Source: Candidatus Methanophagales archaeon
Lineage (GTDB): Archaea > Halobacteriota > Syntropharchaeia > Alkanophagales > Methanospirareceae
Assembly (NCBI GenBank): GCA_030612405.1
Contig: JAUWNY010000003.1
Coordinates: 1-35,600 of the forward strand
Length of the DNA: 35,600 nt
Reading direction: 5' to 3'
Shown: in pieces, positions 27,301 through 35,600 of the stretch
How positions within the stretch are numbered: the stretch's first letter is position 1
How the letters are laid out: every line of letters starts with the position of its first letter
Notes under the pieces: model-generated
Told to the model about the DNA's origin: nothing
Database searches by the model: none
Seen by the model: the letters and a program-made list of their open reading frames with translations, nothing else
Translations under genes and position numbers: made by a program

Positions 27301-29593
27301 TCTCGACAGATATGTTATGACGTCCCGCACCTCCATCGGTTATATTTGCCACCCACCACATATCTACAACTCTCGGCAGGTCCGTGAAATTCAACGGCAC
27401 TGCGGTTTCGTTGACTATTATATCATCACAATAGGCTCTTACTGTAGCGGTTCCATTCCTGACACCGTAGTTTGCAACTGTTGCATTTAACTCAACTGTT
27501 TCATTAAGCAACGGGTCATTAAAAGAGATGTTAGTGACTGTGAAATCAAGTGATGGATTTACCGTCACCTGTTCAGTTAAGGTGTTATTTTTTTCATTGG
27601 ACTCGGTTATTTGATTGGATGGGTCAACCATGACGGTTATATTATGCTCTCCAGAGGTTGCCCAGCCCATGTATTGGTCTGACAAATTCCATTTCACGGG
27701 ATCGGAAGGAATAGTGGTATGGTTCCCTGCGTCTATGGGTACAGTCACATTAGCAAGCAACGCTTCGTATCTGTCAACCGTGAATTCAGCCGATTGTGAT
27801 TCTATCCTGATGGTATCGTCAGATGCCCAGTCTGTCCAATCACTTAATAACTCAACTCTCGAATCATTTTTATCATAAATCATGACCCAACCGCTGATAT
27901 AAGAGAAATGAACCCTTATTTTGAGAGCTTCTGGGAGTATGAGCGTATCGTTAATTGACTGCCCCCACAAATATTCATCCCAGGTTCTTGTTATTTCTAT
28001 ACTCTTACTATCATAAAATTCCACATTGGTTGTTCCTTCTTTATCTCCTGTGTTAGCTATCGTTGCGTTTATCTCCACTATGTCGCCAATCAACAGTGGT
28101 TCAGTTCGATTGAAAGTTATATTATTTACTGCGAAATCAGGCACGCCCACGAATACAGGTATGGTAAGGTTGTTATTCAGTTCGTTCGATTCATTGATTT
28201 CGTGATTGGAATCTGCGGAGGCGGTGATGTTGTAACTTCCTTCTGAAGGAGGTTTCCAAGGGAATGGTATGTTTATGTATGACCCAAGTTCCAAGCCAGG
28301 AATTCGTGTTCCGTTCTCATATCCGGTTTCATTCTCCCTGCTTACGGAGAAAGAGACGTTAAACGTTCCTGAAGCACAAGTGCCGTTATTCCATACGGTA
28401 ACATTTATCACGTTCGTTTTATTCACTAATAGCGGTGGTATAGATATTCCTGATTCGGGTATAACCAAATCAGGCATGCCTGTGTTGATGTCCTCTACGA
28501 TTATGCCACGTTCAATCTCCGTTTGATTTACAATATGAGCGACAGTTCCAATCGAAGTTCCGTTCTTGCTTGCGTTTATTTGCAGTACATCACCTGCATT
28601 CACAAATGTAGAACTCGTTACGACTTGATAGAAATCGGATTCGGTGCGATTATCGGCGACGAGTTCTTCAGAAGTATTCAAATTGGTTATGACCACAAAA
28701 GGTGCCGTGCATGCACTGCTATTTTCAATGGAGAAAACAAAACCGAAGATATGAAAGGGCGATGGCGGTGTGAGATCTGAAGACAGGATGAGTAAAGGAG
28801 TTGGAGATGGTGTAGGCGTGGTTATCGGTGAAGGACTTGGTGTTGGACCTGGTGTAGGAGTGGGCGTTGGTGATACTTGAAGTGATACATTCCAACGCCA
28901 TGTTTGCATGGCGGTTCCGTTTTCATTCGTGACAACTGCTGACACGTTCCATGTGCCAACTGAGGGACTTGTATTCGTGTAGGATGCTTCTGTCACGCTT
29001 TCGGTTGTCTGAACTTCTGTTCCATTTATCTGCCAGCTAACGTTCACTAGCTGGTCTGTTGTGATATTGAAGGTTCTTGTTTCTCCTCCGGTATCGCAAA
29101 CAGGCGAAGAAGGAGCGAAAGATGTGATGTTGGGTGGTGCTGTTGGTGCTGGAGATGGTGTTGGAGTAGGTGAGGGGATTGGCGTTAAAGTTGGCGTGGG
29201 ACACGGAGTTGGTGTTGGTGAGGGTGAAGGAGTAGGAGTAGGCGATGGACCTGGCGATGGTGATTGTGTGGGGGTGGGCGTAGGAGAAGGCAAAGGCAAA
29301 GGCAAAGGCAAAGGCAAAGGGGTAGACGTCAAAGTTGGTGAAGGGGGAGGTGTCGGTGTTGGTGAAGGTGTTAGGGATTGAGTGGGGGAAGGGGAAGGAG
29401 TTGGAGTAGTAGCAGGAGCGGAGTCGGGAATTTCTCCATTCGTGGCATTGCTTGCATCACTAAATAGGGAAAGAGATGACTGCGGCATCGCAGGGCTCAT
29501 CACACTCACTAAACATACTGTTATCACCACTAAAGTGCCGATTCCCCGCCAGTTACACTTCTCTTTCAGTGTTATCTTATTCGCTTTTTTCAT
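18365..29593 (-). CDS. Giant 3742-aa CARDB-repeat surface protein with DUF3344-like region, Gly-rich linker and C-terminal TM anchor
   Basis: Uninterrupted ORF; N-terminal TM/signal, Pro/Ser/Thr-rich linker, shared [31 protein letters not shown] module, about 17 or more CARDB units, [16 protein letters not shown]... (DUF3344-like), Gly/Glu linker, GRLMKG...[31 protein letters not shown]. Confidence 0.9.
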   Translation of the reverse strand: MKKANKITLKEKCNWRGIGTLVVITVCLVSVMSPAMPQSSLSLFSDASNATNGEIPDSAPATTPTPSPSPTQSLTPSPTPTPPPSPTLTSTPLPLPLPLPLPSPTPTPTQSPSPGPSPTPTPSPSPTPTPCPTPTLTPIPSPTPTPSPAPTAPPNITSFAPSSPVCDTGGETRTFNITTDQLVNVSWQINGTEVQTTESVTEASYTNTSPSVGTWNVSAVVTNENGTAMQTWRWNVSLQVSPTPTPTPGPTPSPSPITTPTPSPTPLLILSSDLTPPSPFHIFGFVFSIENSSACTAPFVVITNLNTSEELVADNRTESDFYQVVTSSTFVNAGDVLQINASKNGTSIGTVAHIVNQTEIERGIIVEDINTGMPDLVIPESGISIPPLLVNKTNVINVTVWNNGTCASGTFNVSFSVSRENETGYENGTRIPGLELGSYINIPFPWKPPSEGSYNITASADSNHEINESNELNNNLTIPVFVGVPDFAVNNITFNRTEPLLIGDIVEINATIANTGDKEGTTNVEFYDSKSIEITRTWDEYLWGQSINDTLILPEALKIRVHFSYISGWVMIYDKNDSRVELLSDWTDWASDDTIRIESQSAEFTVDRYEALLANVTVPIDAGNHTTIPSDPVKWNLSDQYMGWATSGEHNITVMVDPSNQITESNEKNNTLTEQVTVNPSLDFTVTNISFNDPLLNETVELNATVANYGVRNGTATVRAYCDDIIVNETAVPLNFTDLPRVVDMWWVANITDGGAGRHNISVEIDPDNVFVELNETNNTLPPQEIFVNGTDLAVLSLEIPCGQFGGRRCYRDKNETITVTIANLGARDASNFTVMLSDGLGEGNTSGTVFFSKTIPRLNSSESKDINVTWAPGEFGKHTITISIPFDNTDNNETNNKLFENISVKPEYDFAVEDVRVSPVYIKEGGNVTINATIANLGLKDGSVNVSFYVNSTDFVGSKDERYIEIGRTGHVDVESDKNKSVPITWRANITGGDHLIYVVVDPDNKVAEWPCDLTKIGESIILKDPAKAGNNVKSCVLHVLSPQLHITNLTLDPSKPVIENKVNVTAVIENKGNETVNSTVGFYVAKNLGIRGKQYATYDWDCLISQPEDLPIRVHLKYIDIDVSRNPSVSINAYVDAKLVNFIVKSIDVAKGQPIKVSEINFDSPCGDCKVHNANGICTERRWEDVWTEWTVGKTIEVKAKQKIKHCTFGFLIDKYQVQLGNETFTLPANSNASYNATWNASLPLKVSYNDLVGTSYTTIERSLIGENHTLIANVEDEVATNETYLYGTDLAVTDLEVNNTYFDGDEVNITAVIENLGLKNATEFWVNLTEYYINTVGNKVIVETKPIFINGLNASEYEDVLPVNWTLNASRRGRQDYTIEVKINSLNNKKYEEKTNNNLKEKDVHVKRARDFYFSIQNLSFAMNNETLDAAHLTSGINVTVNATLNITNLANRGGETDVSFYVDRVDNVHEIGNDSVDFAAGNGTGYAEITWYVWDFDDVRIGGNHTIIVVADPENNIDELNESNNTYIQPIHVNAPELTITNITFEPEPDKKEINESVNMNISVGVANYGDKNATNVSLVVYDCANRHIENTDSRVYGSLHPGQDKAQIKRENATAMRLYLDTDIDMGKVSIRNGSSNQIEVIGGSGVIFKDELSYYENFHGWTPWIIGNDVTIEAMGNASARVSKVYYLEPSEDATNTIYNLSVNRTEEKIIPIFDNWTAPTVGERLIVATIDPENKIQEYNELNNTFARYITVNNNTPDLSVKDIGLWLNGTQIGENDTVRDNDTVRIVANITNIGVNETENFSVRMLIDDDELLNETANWTATVGKHVLKAEVDYGNEIDETNETNNIAAMEIYVHGAEVSGNATWKSEGLHGLTGTILFDPAQPYDEDNVNISAVINNSGEVNATNFSVALLFDYKPADTYPPVTINNQLQNSFFGLKTNNTISYGNAISIYVYIDTHNKTLLEKDAYGHVTWHQVLTVYDKNDTEVARTDETCWVHVPGDTVKIKRYEVNELFPYDISFYPVYKSNLTRDENLTLNTNSSTDVSITVRNVTAGNHSVFLLIDPGGKVPEDVDNKSDNIVTREMQVLPTMDFTVTEVIPETENISDVEKINITANVTNIGLKEIAEKLSNKSINLSCRNGTAKVYRNGTTKVRFVDYETETRIHKFYLNNSLPGFLRLSDNLSYLPVSPGETLLDSHKNLTIIYRPGVDAIKLNFSSIAFDIGKLPLPEIHVFNKTGVEILWANVNKEVNVSNGDTWEYHKLGPTESLLSIVNKNLCPGDTAYIYTINTNFNLRGYTTMKEFRETDVTLNASVAWDESGNITDLCGESKNIPALWNASTGTHNITVTIDPYDETSEINETNNTYVRTLSVNATKELGIVDLNYSVQNPAPGQDPWHPGHGDNVTITAVVRNSGTATANFSVDLWMEVIRDNISSAPPNDWNISLGERSIPVGEETVNVKRIKYIKLLNHTELSLAPGESKPVNATWANISVDGNPEYVVKAIVDPLGEIREKNESNNDMEREIRLNYPDLTVLKFHSPTREDTNASVEIANEGVKNASENFNVSLEMIKHEYRTLKTGSLNISNASEPPIVITMKGASKIRVHFASLDTAGANSYIEIRGIDEDGKLHHVETYAGKKKENVWTSWWDGDTISIEYTNANFYIDGYGCGNVYSKEGASKIRICFNSLDTTGVNSYIDIQDGEGNRVKTYRNEETGYVCTPWVDGNTTIIDYANAFYDVKELWWKDEAIRMIEELNASDSTNITLLEGGKYERLMNLNVSVDPPDVEHLYGGVIEQREDNNTGTALIYADLIPKAMNLDYTDGGQLKTVTATIANDKTLSEDEGIVYPVYDFNVSLEVRPWNNDTVVYEESKRIDENQTIYGGEERNVTFDINESELRTLGLENKTCNFTVVADSKQEYSWGEIEEIKEGNNEYPVTAGPDLSVGEIYTEPAGDCNCKVGAVIKNEGNRPATDFDVRLILNSTSGNETWDETIPSLGPNSSINWTFQKYPYEILDPNRIYNVTVIVDPTDSKHPRGRVEELNEGNNEHEPNPETIGPDLTPKYMIFYFKNGNKVAWDKLVVRENLTVKIMVENAGKVGAKNFSVAINVSNVTVSSTKVTCLPGGEEEPVELFNWAMPQRGFYNVSATVDIPDNVVNETWKKDGEDNNRLPPTLVKVAEPNYKATKTLTVLLPPGTVDGGVYFDASGPQRTYNASGSYQTTFENRIPVGATPVYARLYLYLWGREEDPDHANYFLGKLPEVDDMEFIVSEHPPESVGSSVSPISEEFPDATRDNYTYATYAYDIPQSILNTTGANDSLEARASFNGTGVDFLYGVAGMGLFVAYNDGDGLLTEYYTGEGGDIIMAKNNAWPTGFEYDECTSIVEFKGVEDPQLANATLITVLSQYQYYPPIDDYYGDPFCDLLLFNNERVGEPIFEQSGEGHFWKYHTAGDIALIWDEERGERGEYVDVEANNWAAIQSRGSYFFLTNAILNVTWWPDLEPYVETQLKATVGNPYEIPIDINNWGLSKAKDFNVSVSIDGEEYNETIDEIEGAVGYQQQPGSKTLTFTKKAQLVETTVQHNVTVKVDTRDSVKELINKHGRGKQGKSNGEENNEIINKTVTVEVKPSWGRLSGDGDGDGEGEGTGSGEGSGSGSGGGGTTGGAGGAVGGTGGETITGRLMKGTAAWSEEEGGGRGEFSLVAWLLRLVMLAAAGALVGVGYLHERRRQNNKLSLEKKV
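29286..29317. repeat. Hexanucleotide (GGCAAA)n tandem repeat encoding Leu-Pro on the minus strand
   Basis: GAAGGCAAAGGCAAAGGCAAAGGCAAAGGCAAAGG; encodes [10 protein letters not shown] in the giant protein linker. Confidence 0.85.
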
Positions 29594-29669
29594 AAAAAGT
29601 TGTTCTTAAATTTAAATTTAAATGTATGATAATAAAAAGTTTTCTATACCCTTTTTCTTTTTTGTGAAA

Positions 29670-30435
29670 AAAGAAAACCTGTGCTAAAAGAAAAAACCGC
29701 GAAGATATTTTTAGTCACGGTTTTTACCGAAGGTAAAAGGTTATTGGTAAAGCTTTCACATCAATAACAGTAATTTTTATACTTCATGCGATAAAAACCG
29801 AAAATCATTTTATTAACATTGATATATAATATTTAATATCTTACATAAAGTAAGATGAAAGGCGAAGATATGAGCGAGGGGAAAGGAACCAAAAAGCTCG
29901 GAATCGGTAACGGCGCCTATTGCGTGGTTAGAATCCGAAGGGGATAAAAAGGGGACGGGGGAGGAAATGGTAGAAGAACCGGATGGGCCAAGGAATGTGG
30001 GATTTAAACCCGATACTTTAACTAGAACAAAGAATATCGCAACTCCTAAAAATGTCTGTGCCAGGGTTCTCAAAAATGAGAAAGAAATAAAAACCGAAAG
30101 TCTTTTATATGGTTTATCATAAAACTTTTATATTTATGCTATCATGCATATACATAAGAAGCGAAAGCGATAAAAAAAGCGGAAGAAAAACGAAAAAGAA
30201 TGCCCCCCATAGGTTGCTCAAGCTTTCCTGAAGTTTGACGCGAAGCGTTTTGGTCAAGCTTACCTAAAGCTTGATGCGTGGTGCGAATCCACGAGGGGGC
30301 GAAAGCTAAAAGAAGAGGAGGCAAGAAGGAAAGAAAGAATAGGAAAAGAAGCCCGAAACTAAAGCAAACTTTCTTTCTTTAGTAAAGGTTTCTTTCGCAG
30401 AAAGAAAAGTTTTAGGAGGTGAAAAAGAAAAAAAA
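29670..30435 (+). repeat. Leader module copy B (upstream of gene 30436)
   Basis: Colinear with 1431-1726 and 2278-2600, without the 1961-2220 inverted repeats. Confidence 0.75.
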
Positions 30436-32439
30436 ATGAAAACAAGAATAAATGGTATAGTAATATTATCTTTGACAGCGCTGATAGTTGCAACGGCTAC
30501 GCTTGCATTGGCACAACCGCCAACACCATTCTATATCGCAGGCGAGGTCAACTACGATACTGGAGAGCCTGTTCCGAACCCAACGGTCACTGTTGAGAAC
30601 ACGAACACGGGCGAAATCTTTGATGTAAACATCTCTGGGAACACATACCAGGTTACTACTTCATCGGACAATGTGAGTGCAGATGATGTATTGCACTTCA
30701 ATGCGAGCAACGATAACGTGACTGAATTCAATCACACTGTCACACTGGGTGAGATGAACGCAGGAGGATTCGTGCAGAACATTACCATCGTTCATCCCGC
30801 AGCTTTAATGCCAGACTTAATCGTAACGGGCATCAACGCATACCACAACAACACCGGCTGCCCGGCATGGTTCAACCTCTCAAACGAGATAGACGTTACG
30901 GTAAAGAACAATGGTAGTGCAACAGCGAATGCGTCAAATGTCAGCCTTTACATCGAGGGTGATTACGGTGATACTGCGATGTACTACTTTGGCAAGCTGC
31001 CAGTATCGAGCCTGACTGCTGGTGCGAGTGAAACCGTGACGTTCGAGAACTGGAAGCCGATTGGCGATGATTGTCTGCAACCGCCATGTGATTTCGAGCT
31101 GTTAGCCAAATATTACAACTTCACTGCCGTAGCAGATTGCGACGGTGTTGTGTCAGAATCTAACGAGACGAACAACGAGACAACGGTAGTGGATAAAGCA
31201 TGCTACAATGGATACATGGCAGACGAGCCATTGGAGAACGTGGCACACGGAAAGCTTCACGGGCATATGATCTACACGACTGGAGACGGCGCATACACGG
31301 GATTGTATTCCGTAGGTGATACTCAGGTTACGAACTACGACATAACAATACCAGCAGGAGCATCTGTAAAAGTCGCAAACCTGAACGTTTACTACACCTG
31401 GACCAAACCTCAGGGGACGTGCCCGGAGATGGAGGTCAGCATAGAAAACGGAACAGGAGGAACGTATGTTTTACCACTGGAAAAGGCATACAACGACGTG
31501 AAATGCACCTGTCCAGGAGCTTCGTGGATATTAACCTGGGGCAACTACGTCTATGACCTGACAGATTACATTGACGGCAGTGGCACTTACACGGTGACTG
31601 TGAAGAACAACTGCACTACTTGTTACTACTTCTGCCCCGCTGCACCGGGCATCGTGCTCGTGTACGAGGATGCGAACGCACCGATGATGGAATACTGGAT
31701 AAACAAGGGCGCAGACGTACTGATGGGTGGCAGAAGATACCCAACGAGTTCGAACCTTGCATGGTGGGAAAACATAAACAATGCGACGTTCCCGGCAAGC
31801 AATTCAACGGAAAAGGTGGAGAGTGCAACGCTCGGTGTTGTCGCACCATGGGGTGACAGTGTTCTGGATGACATACTGTTCCTTAACGACGTAGAACTTG
31901 GACGTGGTGTGTACAATGGATATAGCAGCCTATACAACAAAACAATAGACAGCCTATCGATGTATGTGGGCGCGAGCGGCAATGCGCAGGTGGGTGCGAA
32001 CGTTAGCGACGTAACGGCACAGTATCTCAAGGGCAGCGATAACGTGGTTGGTCAGGCAGATGACGGCGACAACATAATGGCTGCGAATGCGTTCCTTGTG
32101 GTGCAATACAAAGAACCTGGCCCAGACCTCAATATCACCGATATTTGGTGTAAGATAGGCAGCAAAGGAAACACCTACGATATCTTTTACAACATAACAA
32201 ACAATGGCGATGCAAATGCACCTAAAAGCGTCAGTAACTTGACTATTGATGGTGGTCGGATGAAAAGAGATAGTGTGAAGCTATTAGCAGCCGGAGTGAC
32301 CAGAACCGAGTCGTTCACATACCGAAGCAAAACGGCACCAACTACAATAAAGGTGTGTGCAGACTTCAAGGATAGTATAGCAGAGAGCGACGAGACAAAT
32401 AACTGCCTGGAAAAGACTGTGACCTGCACATCGCCATAA
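30436..32439 (+). CDS. Secreted protein: shared N-terminal module, CARDB and DUF3344-like domain
   Basis: Signal peptide; PPTPFYIAGEVNYDTGEPVPNPTVTVENTNT; MPDLIVTGINAYHN...AVADCDGVVSESNETNNET; MMEYWINKGADVLMGG...NAFLVVQYK; second CARDB. RBS TTAGGAGGTGAAAAAG. Confidence 0.88.
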   Translation: MKTRINGIVILSLTALIVATATLALAQPPTPFYIAGEVNYDTGEPVPNPTVTVENTNTGEIFDVNISGNTYQVTTSSDNVSADDVLHFNASNDNVTEFNHTVTLGEMNAGGFVQNITIVHPAALMPDLIVTGINAYHNNTGCPAWFNLSNEIDVTVKNNGSATANASNVSLYIEGDYGDTAMYYFGKLPVSSLTAGASETVTFENWKPIGDDCLQPPCDFELLAKYYNFTAVADCDGVVSESNETNNETTVVDKACYNGYMADEPLENVAHGKLHGHMIYTTGDGAYTGLYSVGDTQVTNYDITIPAGASVKVANLNVYYTWTKPQGTCPEMEVSIENGTGGTYVLPLEKAYNDVKCTCPGASWILTWGNYVYDLTDYIDGSGTYTVTVKNNCTTCYYFCPAAPGIVLVYEDANAPMMEYWINKGADVLMGGRRYPTSSNLAWWENINNATFPASNSTEKVESATLGVVAPWGDSVLDDILFLNDVELGRGVYNGYSSLYNKTIDSLSMYVGASGNAQVGANVSDVTAQYLKGSDNVVGQADDGDNIMAANAFLVVQYKEPGPDLNITDIWCKIGSKGNTYDIFYNITNNGDANAPKSVSNLTIDGGRMKRDSVKLLAAGVTRTESFTYRSKTAPTTIKVCADFKDSIAESDETNNCLEKTVTCTSP

Positions 32440-32493
32440 ACTGAAGACAAAAGAAAAATGTGCAAAGTGCAAATAAATAAAAAAGTAAAAATT

Positions 32494-32521
32494 GGGAACC
32501 GTTTCTTTTTTTCCGGTTCCC
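32494..32521 (+). terminator. Terminator-like hairpin GGGAACCG-(TTTCTTTTTTTC)-CGGTTCCC
   Basis: Perfect 8-bp inverted repeat with pyrimidine loop, 55 nt after the stop codon of 30436..32439. Confidence 0.55.
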
Positions 32522-32685
32522 TAACACTTTCTTTCTAAAGAAAGAACCGGGGGCTAAGAAAGAAATGAAACGCATCGCGGAAAAGAAAAAGGAGGTGAGA
32601 TAGGAAGAAGAGGTTCTTTTAATAAACTTTTTCTTCCAAAGAAAAATTTTAGGGTGAAAGCCAAGGCTAAATTTTTTAGTCAAGG

Positions 32686-32706
32686 TTTTTTACCGAAGGT
32701 AAAAAA
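32686..32706 (+). promoter_or_regulatory. Leader hairpin TTTTTTACC-GAA-GGTAAAAAA immediately upstream of the SD
   Basis: Perfect 9-bp inverted repeat with 3-nt loop, followed by GTTGTTAGGAGGTGA; same arrangement at 35418-35438. Confidence 0.65.
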
Positions 32707-32735
32707 AGTTGTTAGGAGGTGAAAAAGAAAAAAAA

Positions 32736-35234
32736 ATGGAAAACAAAAAGAAAATAACACCAATAGTAATAGCAGCGATGGTAGCAATAGTAGCATTAGC
32801 AGCATTCAGCACTCCGGTCAGTGCACCGGGAAATCCAGGTGCCGGATGCACGTGCGATACCAAACTTTACGGCAACACCACTGGCGGCGTTTACTTCGAG
32901 CAGCAGGGTTGGGCGCAATTCAACTCAATGACAAAGACATTTAACAACGTGCCTTCGGGAATAAAAGAAGCAAGGGTGTATACCGGTTTCTGGCAGGGCA
33001 GTCCGGGTAAAGGGGGATACTTCAACATAACCGTTAATGGGCATACCACCGATACGTATAGAGCATGCGACCCGTGTCCCACTGCAACCGGTTGTGCTCC
33101 GTATCAGCCCTGCCGCTGTGACGCACTTAACGCATCACCTGGCGTTGGCACCTGCCCCAATCAGGCATGCATCGACAATCTGGCATACAATCTGGATTTC
33201 GATAGAGTAAACATAACTAACCGTATCGTAGGCTGCGGCGTTCAGTTCGTCAGTTACAACGCAACGCCATACATAACCCCGGGCACGAACACGATAACCG
33301 TGAAAACCAAGCCATGTGCGGATTGCTGTCGTGGAGGCTGGGACGGCAGGATATATCTCATCGCTCTTCTGGTCGTGTATGAGAACGATACCATGCCGGA
33401 GATAACGTACTGGGTAAACGAAGGCGCGCTGTATCTGGAGAAAGGGAGCGATTGCGATGGACCACAAGACCATCTCGATGCTTCTAAATACTTCAACGGC
33501 ACGCACGTGAGCAGTCCCACGAATGTGAAGCTGTGGTCGCTCGGCTGGCCGCATGTGATTAATGCTACGGTATTGCCGGCATATACGCAGTTTAACGACT
33601 GCTACCTTGGCATTCCCGACATTACAGAGAGCTATGCTGGTGGTTATAACGAGGTCTTACTCAGATGGCAGGATATACCAACCAGTTGTTTAAACGACAC
33701 GAACAATTCCCTCGAGTATCATGACCCTGAGCCGCTCTATGAACGCGCATTTGCAGAAGTGCTTATCGTTCAGGGACCTTCAGATAAACCTGACCTTACA
33801 GTCACCGACATCAAATTCCCAACCGTGATGCGACCAGGCCAGTCTTATACGATAACAGCAACGGTGAAGAATCAGGGCACTGTAGCTGCCGGACCGTTCA
33901 ACGTGAGTCTGGATGCTGAAAAAGGAGGTACTAACTATTACAGTAGCAAAGTACACCGTACGGGGCTGGGCATAGGTGCGAGTACAGACGTTGACTTTAC
34001 GAATGTGAATCTTCCAGAGGGCTGCTACAACTTCACGGCTGTGGCTGACTGCGACGGTCAAGTGGATGAATTAGATGAGAGCAACAACGAAAAAGAGGAG
34101 TGTTATCAAGTCGATAATGTCATCGTAGTTGATGGCAACAGCGAGCTTATGAGTCATCCAGATTTTACAGAACGTGACGGCGTCTATTATCTGGAAGGCT
34201 TGACTATAACTAATTGCGCAGGTGATGGCATCAGTATAAAGAACACGAACGTACCTTTTGTGATAAGCGACTGCGTAGTTTATGACTGCGGCGTCCCCGA
34301 ATGTTGCAACAACCCGGGCAATGGTATGCTCTTCAATAACGTCACAAACGGAAAGGTCAATGACAGCGAGGTCCGGGGCAATATACTGAAGGGCATAAAG
34401 ATGGCGAATTGCAGCTATATGGTCATTGATGACAACTACGTGCATGATAATCTCAAATACGGGATAGATGTGTATATGGAAACAATGCCATATCTCGACA
34501 GCCATGACATCACCATAACGAACAACATGCTCGTGAGAAACTTATATGGCATCGAATTGATGGGTTTCAACTGCACCGTGCGTGACAACGTCATACTGAA
34601 CACCACTGCGTATGGCGGTGGTGAATCAGGCTGGGGGATCTATGTTGCCGGCAACAACAGCAAGATATACAACAACACGATTAAATACAGCGACAGTTAT
34701 GCAATGTACGTGGATTACGACAGGGACTGCCTGCCAACGGTAGGTAACTGCATCTTCGGTAATACGTTCATTGACAATAACCAGTCGCACTTGCCACATA
34801 ACTCACAGGCGTATGACAGTGGCGATAACTACTGGAACAGCACGGTGGAACTTTGTTATTTCAATGACACTGGTGTGTGCTGCACTAATTACATAGGCAA
34901 CAACTGGGGTCCATGCACGGATGCGAACAACGATTTAATTTGCGATGATTGGTACCCCATCGATGATCATACACCTGTGCTACACCCGCCATCAGAGAAT
35001 GACACCGCTCCGCTGGTGCAAAACTGGACGGATTACGACCGTGTGCTGTGCGGTGATGTGGATGGTGATAATATACCTGGAACCATGAGTGATGCAAGAG
35101 CCATAATACGTTACGACATTGGCACATGTAACTGGGCAGCGGATGTTGACTGTGATCGTGCAGTGGCTATGAGTGATGCAAGGGCCATAATACGCTATGA
35201 CCTAAATTGTTGCGACCCTTGCTGTGTCAGGTAA
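32736..35234 (+). CDS. Cys-rich secreted protein: DUF3344-like, CARDB, right-handed beta-helix (NosD-like) and dockerin-like domains
   Basis: Signal peptide; TGGVYFEQQGWAQF; CARDB KPDLTVTDIKFPTVMRPGQSYTITATV; beta-helix ISDCVVYDCG...; tail DVDGDNIPGTMSDARAIIRYDI / DVDCDRAVAMSDARAIIRYDL. The ORF call begins at TTG 32709; ATG 32736 after AGGAGGTGA is preferred. Confidence 0.88.
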   Translation: MENKKKITPIVIAAMVAIVALAAFSTPVSAPGNPGAGCTCDTKLYGNTTGGVYFEQQGWAQFNSMTKTFNNVPSGIKEARVYTGFWQGSPGKGGYFNITVNGHTTDTYRACDPCPTATGCAPYQPCRCDALNASPGVGTCPNQACIDNLAYNLDFDRVNITNRIVGCGVQFVSYNATPYITPGTNTITVKTKPCADCCRGGWDGRIYLIALLVVYENDTMPEITYWVNEGALYLEKGSDCDGPQDHLDASKYFNGTHVSSPTNVKLWSLGWPHVINATVLPAYTQFNDCYLGIPDITESYAGGYNEVLLRWQDIPTSCLNDTNNSLEYHDPEPLYERAFAEVLIVQGPSDKPDLTVTDIKFPTVMRPGQSYTITATVKNQGTVAAGPFNVSLDAEKGGTNYYSSKVHRTGLGIGASTDVDFTNVNLPEGCYNFTAVADCDGQVDELDESNNEKEECYQVDNVIVVDGNSELMSHPDFTERDGVYYLEGLTITNCAGDGISIKNTNVPFVISDCVVYDCGVPECCNNPGNGMLFNNVTNGKVNDSEVRGNILKGIKMANCSYMVIDDNYVHDNLKYGIDVYMETMPYLDSHDITITNNMLVRNLYGIELMGFNCTVRDNVILNTTAYGGGESGWGIYVAGNNSKIYNNTIKYSDSYAMYVDYDRDCLPTVGNCIFGNTFIDNNQSHLPHNSQAYDSGDNYWNSTVELCYFNDTGVCCTNYIGNNWGPCTDANNDLICDDWYPIDDHTPVLHPPSENDTAPLVQNWTDYDRVLCGDVDGDNIPGTMSDARAIIRYDIGTCNWAADVDCDRAVAMSDARAIIRYDLNCCDPCCVR

Positions 35235-35277
35235 AAGAGCTATGAGCTATGCAAACTAAGAAAAAAAAACAAAATTT

Positions 35278-35300
35278 TCCCTTTTTTCTTTTTTAAGGGA
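35278..35300 (+). terminator. Terminator-like hairpin TCCCTT-(pyrimidine loop)-AAGGGA
   Basis: 6-bp stem with T-rich loop, in the same position relative to the stop codon as 32494-32521. Confidence 0.45.
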
Positions 35301-35417
35301 CACTTTTTTTTTCAGAAAAAAGAAAACCGGGGGCTAAAAGAAAAACAGGAAAAGGAGATCAAGGACGAAAAGAAGAAAAGAAAAAACGAGGGCTAAAATA
35401 AAAGTTTTTAGTCAAGG

Positions 35418-35438
35418 TTTTTTACCGCAGGTAAAAAA
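35418..35438 (+). promoter_or_regulatory. Leader hairpin TTTTTTACC-GCA-GGTAAAAAA
   Basis: Second copy of the 9-bp hairpin followed by GTTGTTAGGAGGTGAAAAAGAAAAAAATG. Confidence 0.65.
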
Positions 35439-35465
35439 AGTTGTTAGGAGGTGAAAAAGAAAAAA

Positions 35466-35600
35466 ATGAACAAAACAAAAACGAAAATAGCATTCGGAAT
35501 AGGAATAGTGGCATTGCTCGCAGTTCTTTCAGTATCGACAGCATCAGCGAACGTAACCGTGTATTTCGTTCCACAGGACAGCAGTGTGCCAGAAGGTGAG
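35466..35600 (+). CDS. Start of a secreted protein, truncated by the window edge
   Basis: ATG after AGGAGGTGA; MNKTKTKIAFGIGIVALLAVLSVSTASANVTVYFVPQDSSVPEGE has a signal peptide. Confidence 0.75.
   Translation, partial: MNKTKTKIAFGIGIVALLAVLSVSTASANVTVYFVPQDSSVPEGE

Noticed and set aside
29061-29381. Gly/Val repeat plus-strand ORF
   Set aside because: Antisense of the Pro/Thr/Ser-rich linker of the giant protein.
18767-29609. Many plus-strand ORFs (60-180 aa) opposite the giant gene
   Set aside because: The minus strand has one continuous ORF with clear repeated CARDB domains; plus-strand translations are low-complexity or lack family motifs, so they are antisense artefacts.
30202-30300. 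Intact tRNA gene
   Set aside because: Acceptor- and T-arm-like pairing is present but no convincing D arm or anticodon arm could be drawn by eye.
30142-30324. 60-aa minus ORF (SWIRTTHQ...)
   Set aside because: Looks like antisense of tRNA-like leader sequence, not a protein; reported as an RNA-structure observation instead.
31616-32030. Overlapping ORFs on both strands within gene 30436
   Set aside because: Overlap the DUF3344-like coding region and lack starts, RBS or recognisable domains.
32736-35234. Multiheme cytochrome, because of the high Cys content
   Set aside because: No CxxCH motif in the protein.

Overview
The window is an archaeal accessory locus devoted to secreted, surface-anchored proteins. 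The style (CARDB, DUF3344-like, PKD, NHL, beta-helix, cohesin/dockerin modules, PEF-CTERM-like tails, many N-x-S/T sequons) suggests a Methanophagales/ANME-1 or related Halobacteriota genome; that taxonomy is an inference. Main contents: (1) a tandem run of paralogous secreted proteins at 2.7-8.7 kb sharing one N-terminal module, two of them with cohesin-like domains and one with a dockerin, the last broken by a G-run frameshift; (2) a 8.7-12.7 kb graveyard where three decayed 3' ends of a giant CARDB gene alternate with a HEPN-MNT pair and a truncated AbiEi/AbiEii pair; (3) a 1730-aa multidomain subtilase with two non-canonical active-site positions and a six-bladed NHL propeller inserted inside a PPC domain; (4) an intact 3742-aa CARDB-repeat protein on the minus strand, convergent with the protease, with at least seven non-CARDB beta-rich insertions; (5) two further plus-strand surface proteins, one Cys-rich with a dockerin-like tail, plus the start of a third. 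The intergenic DNA is highly structured: a leader module in three partial copies, an ACCKGKGSCTAA hairpin element, a TTTTTTACC/GGTAAAAAA hairpin just before a strong Shine-Dalgarno, and a 3' motif after surface-gene stop codons. No rRNA, intact tRNA, CRISPR array or transposase was seen. Nothing was run against databases; family names rest on motif recognition.
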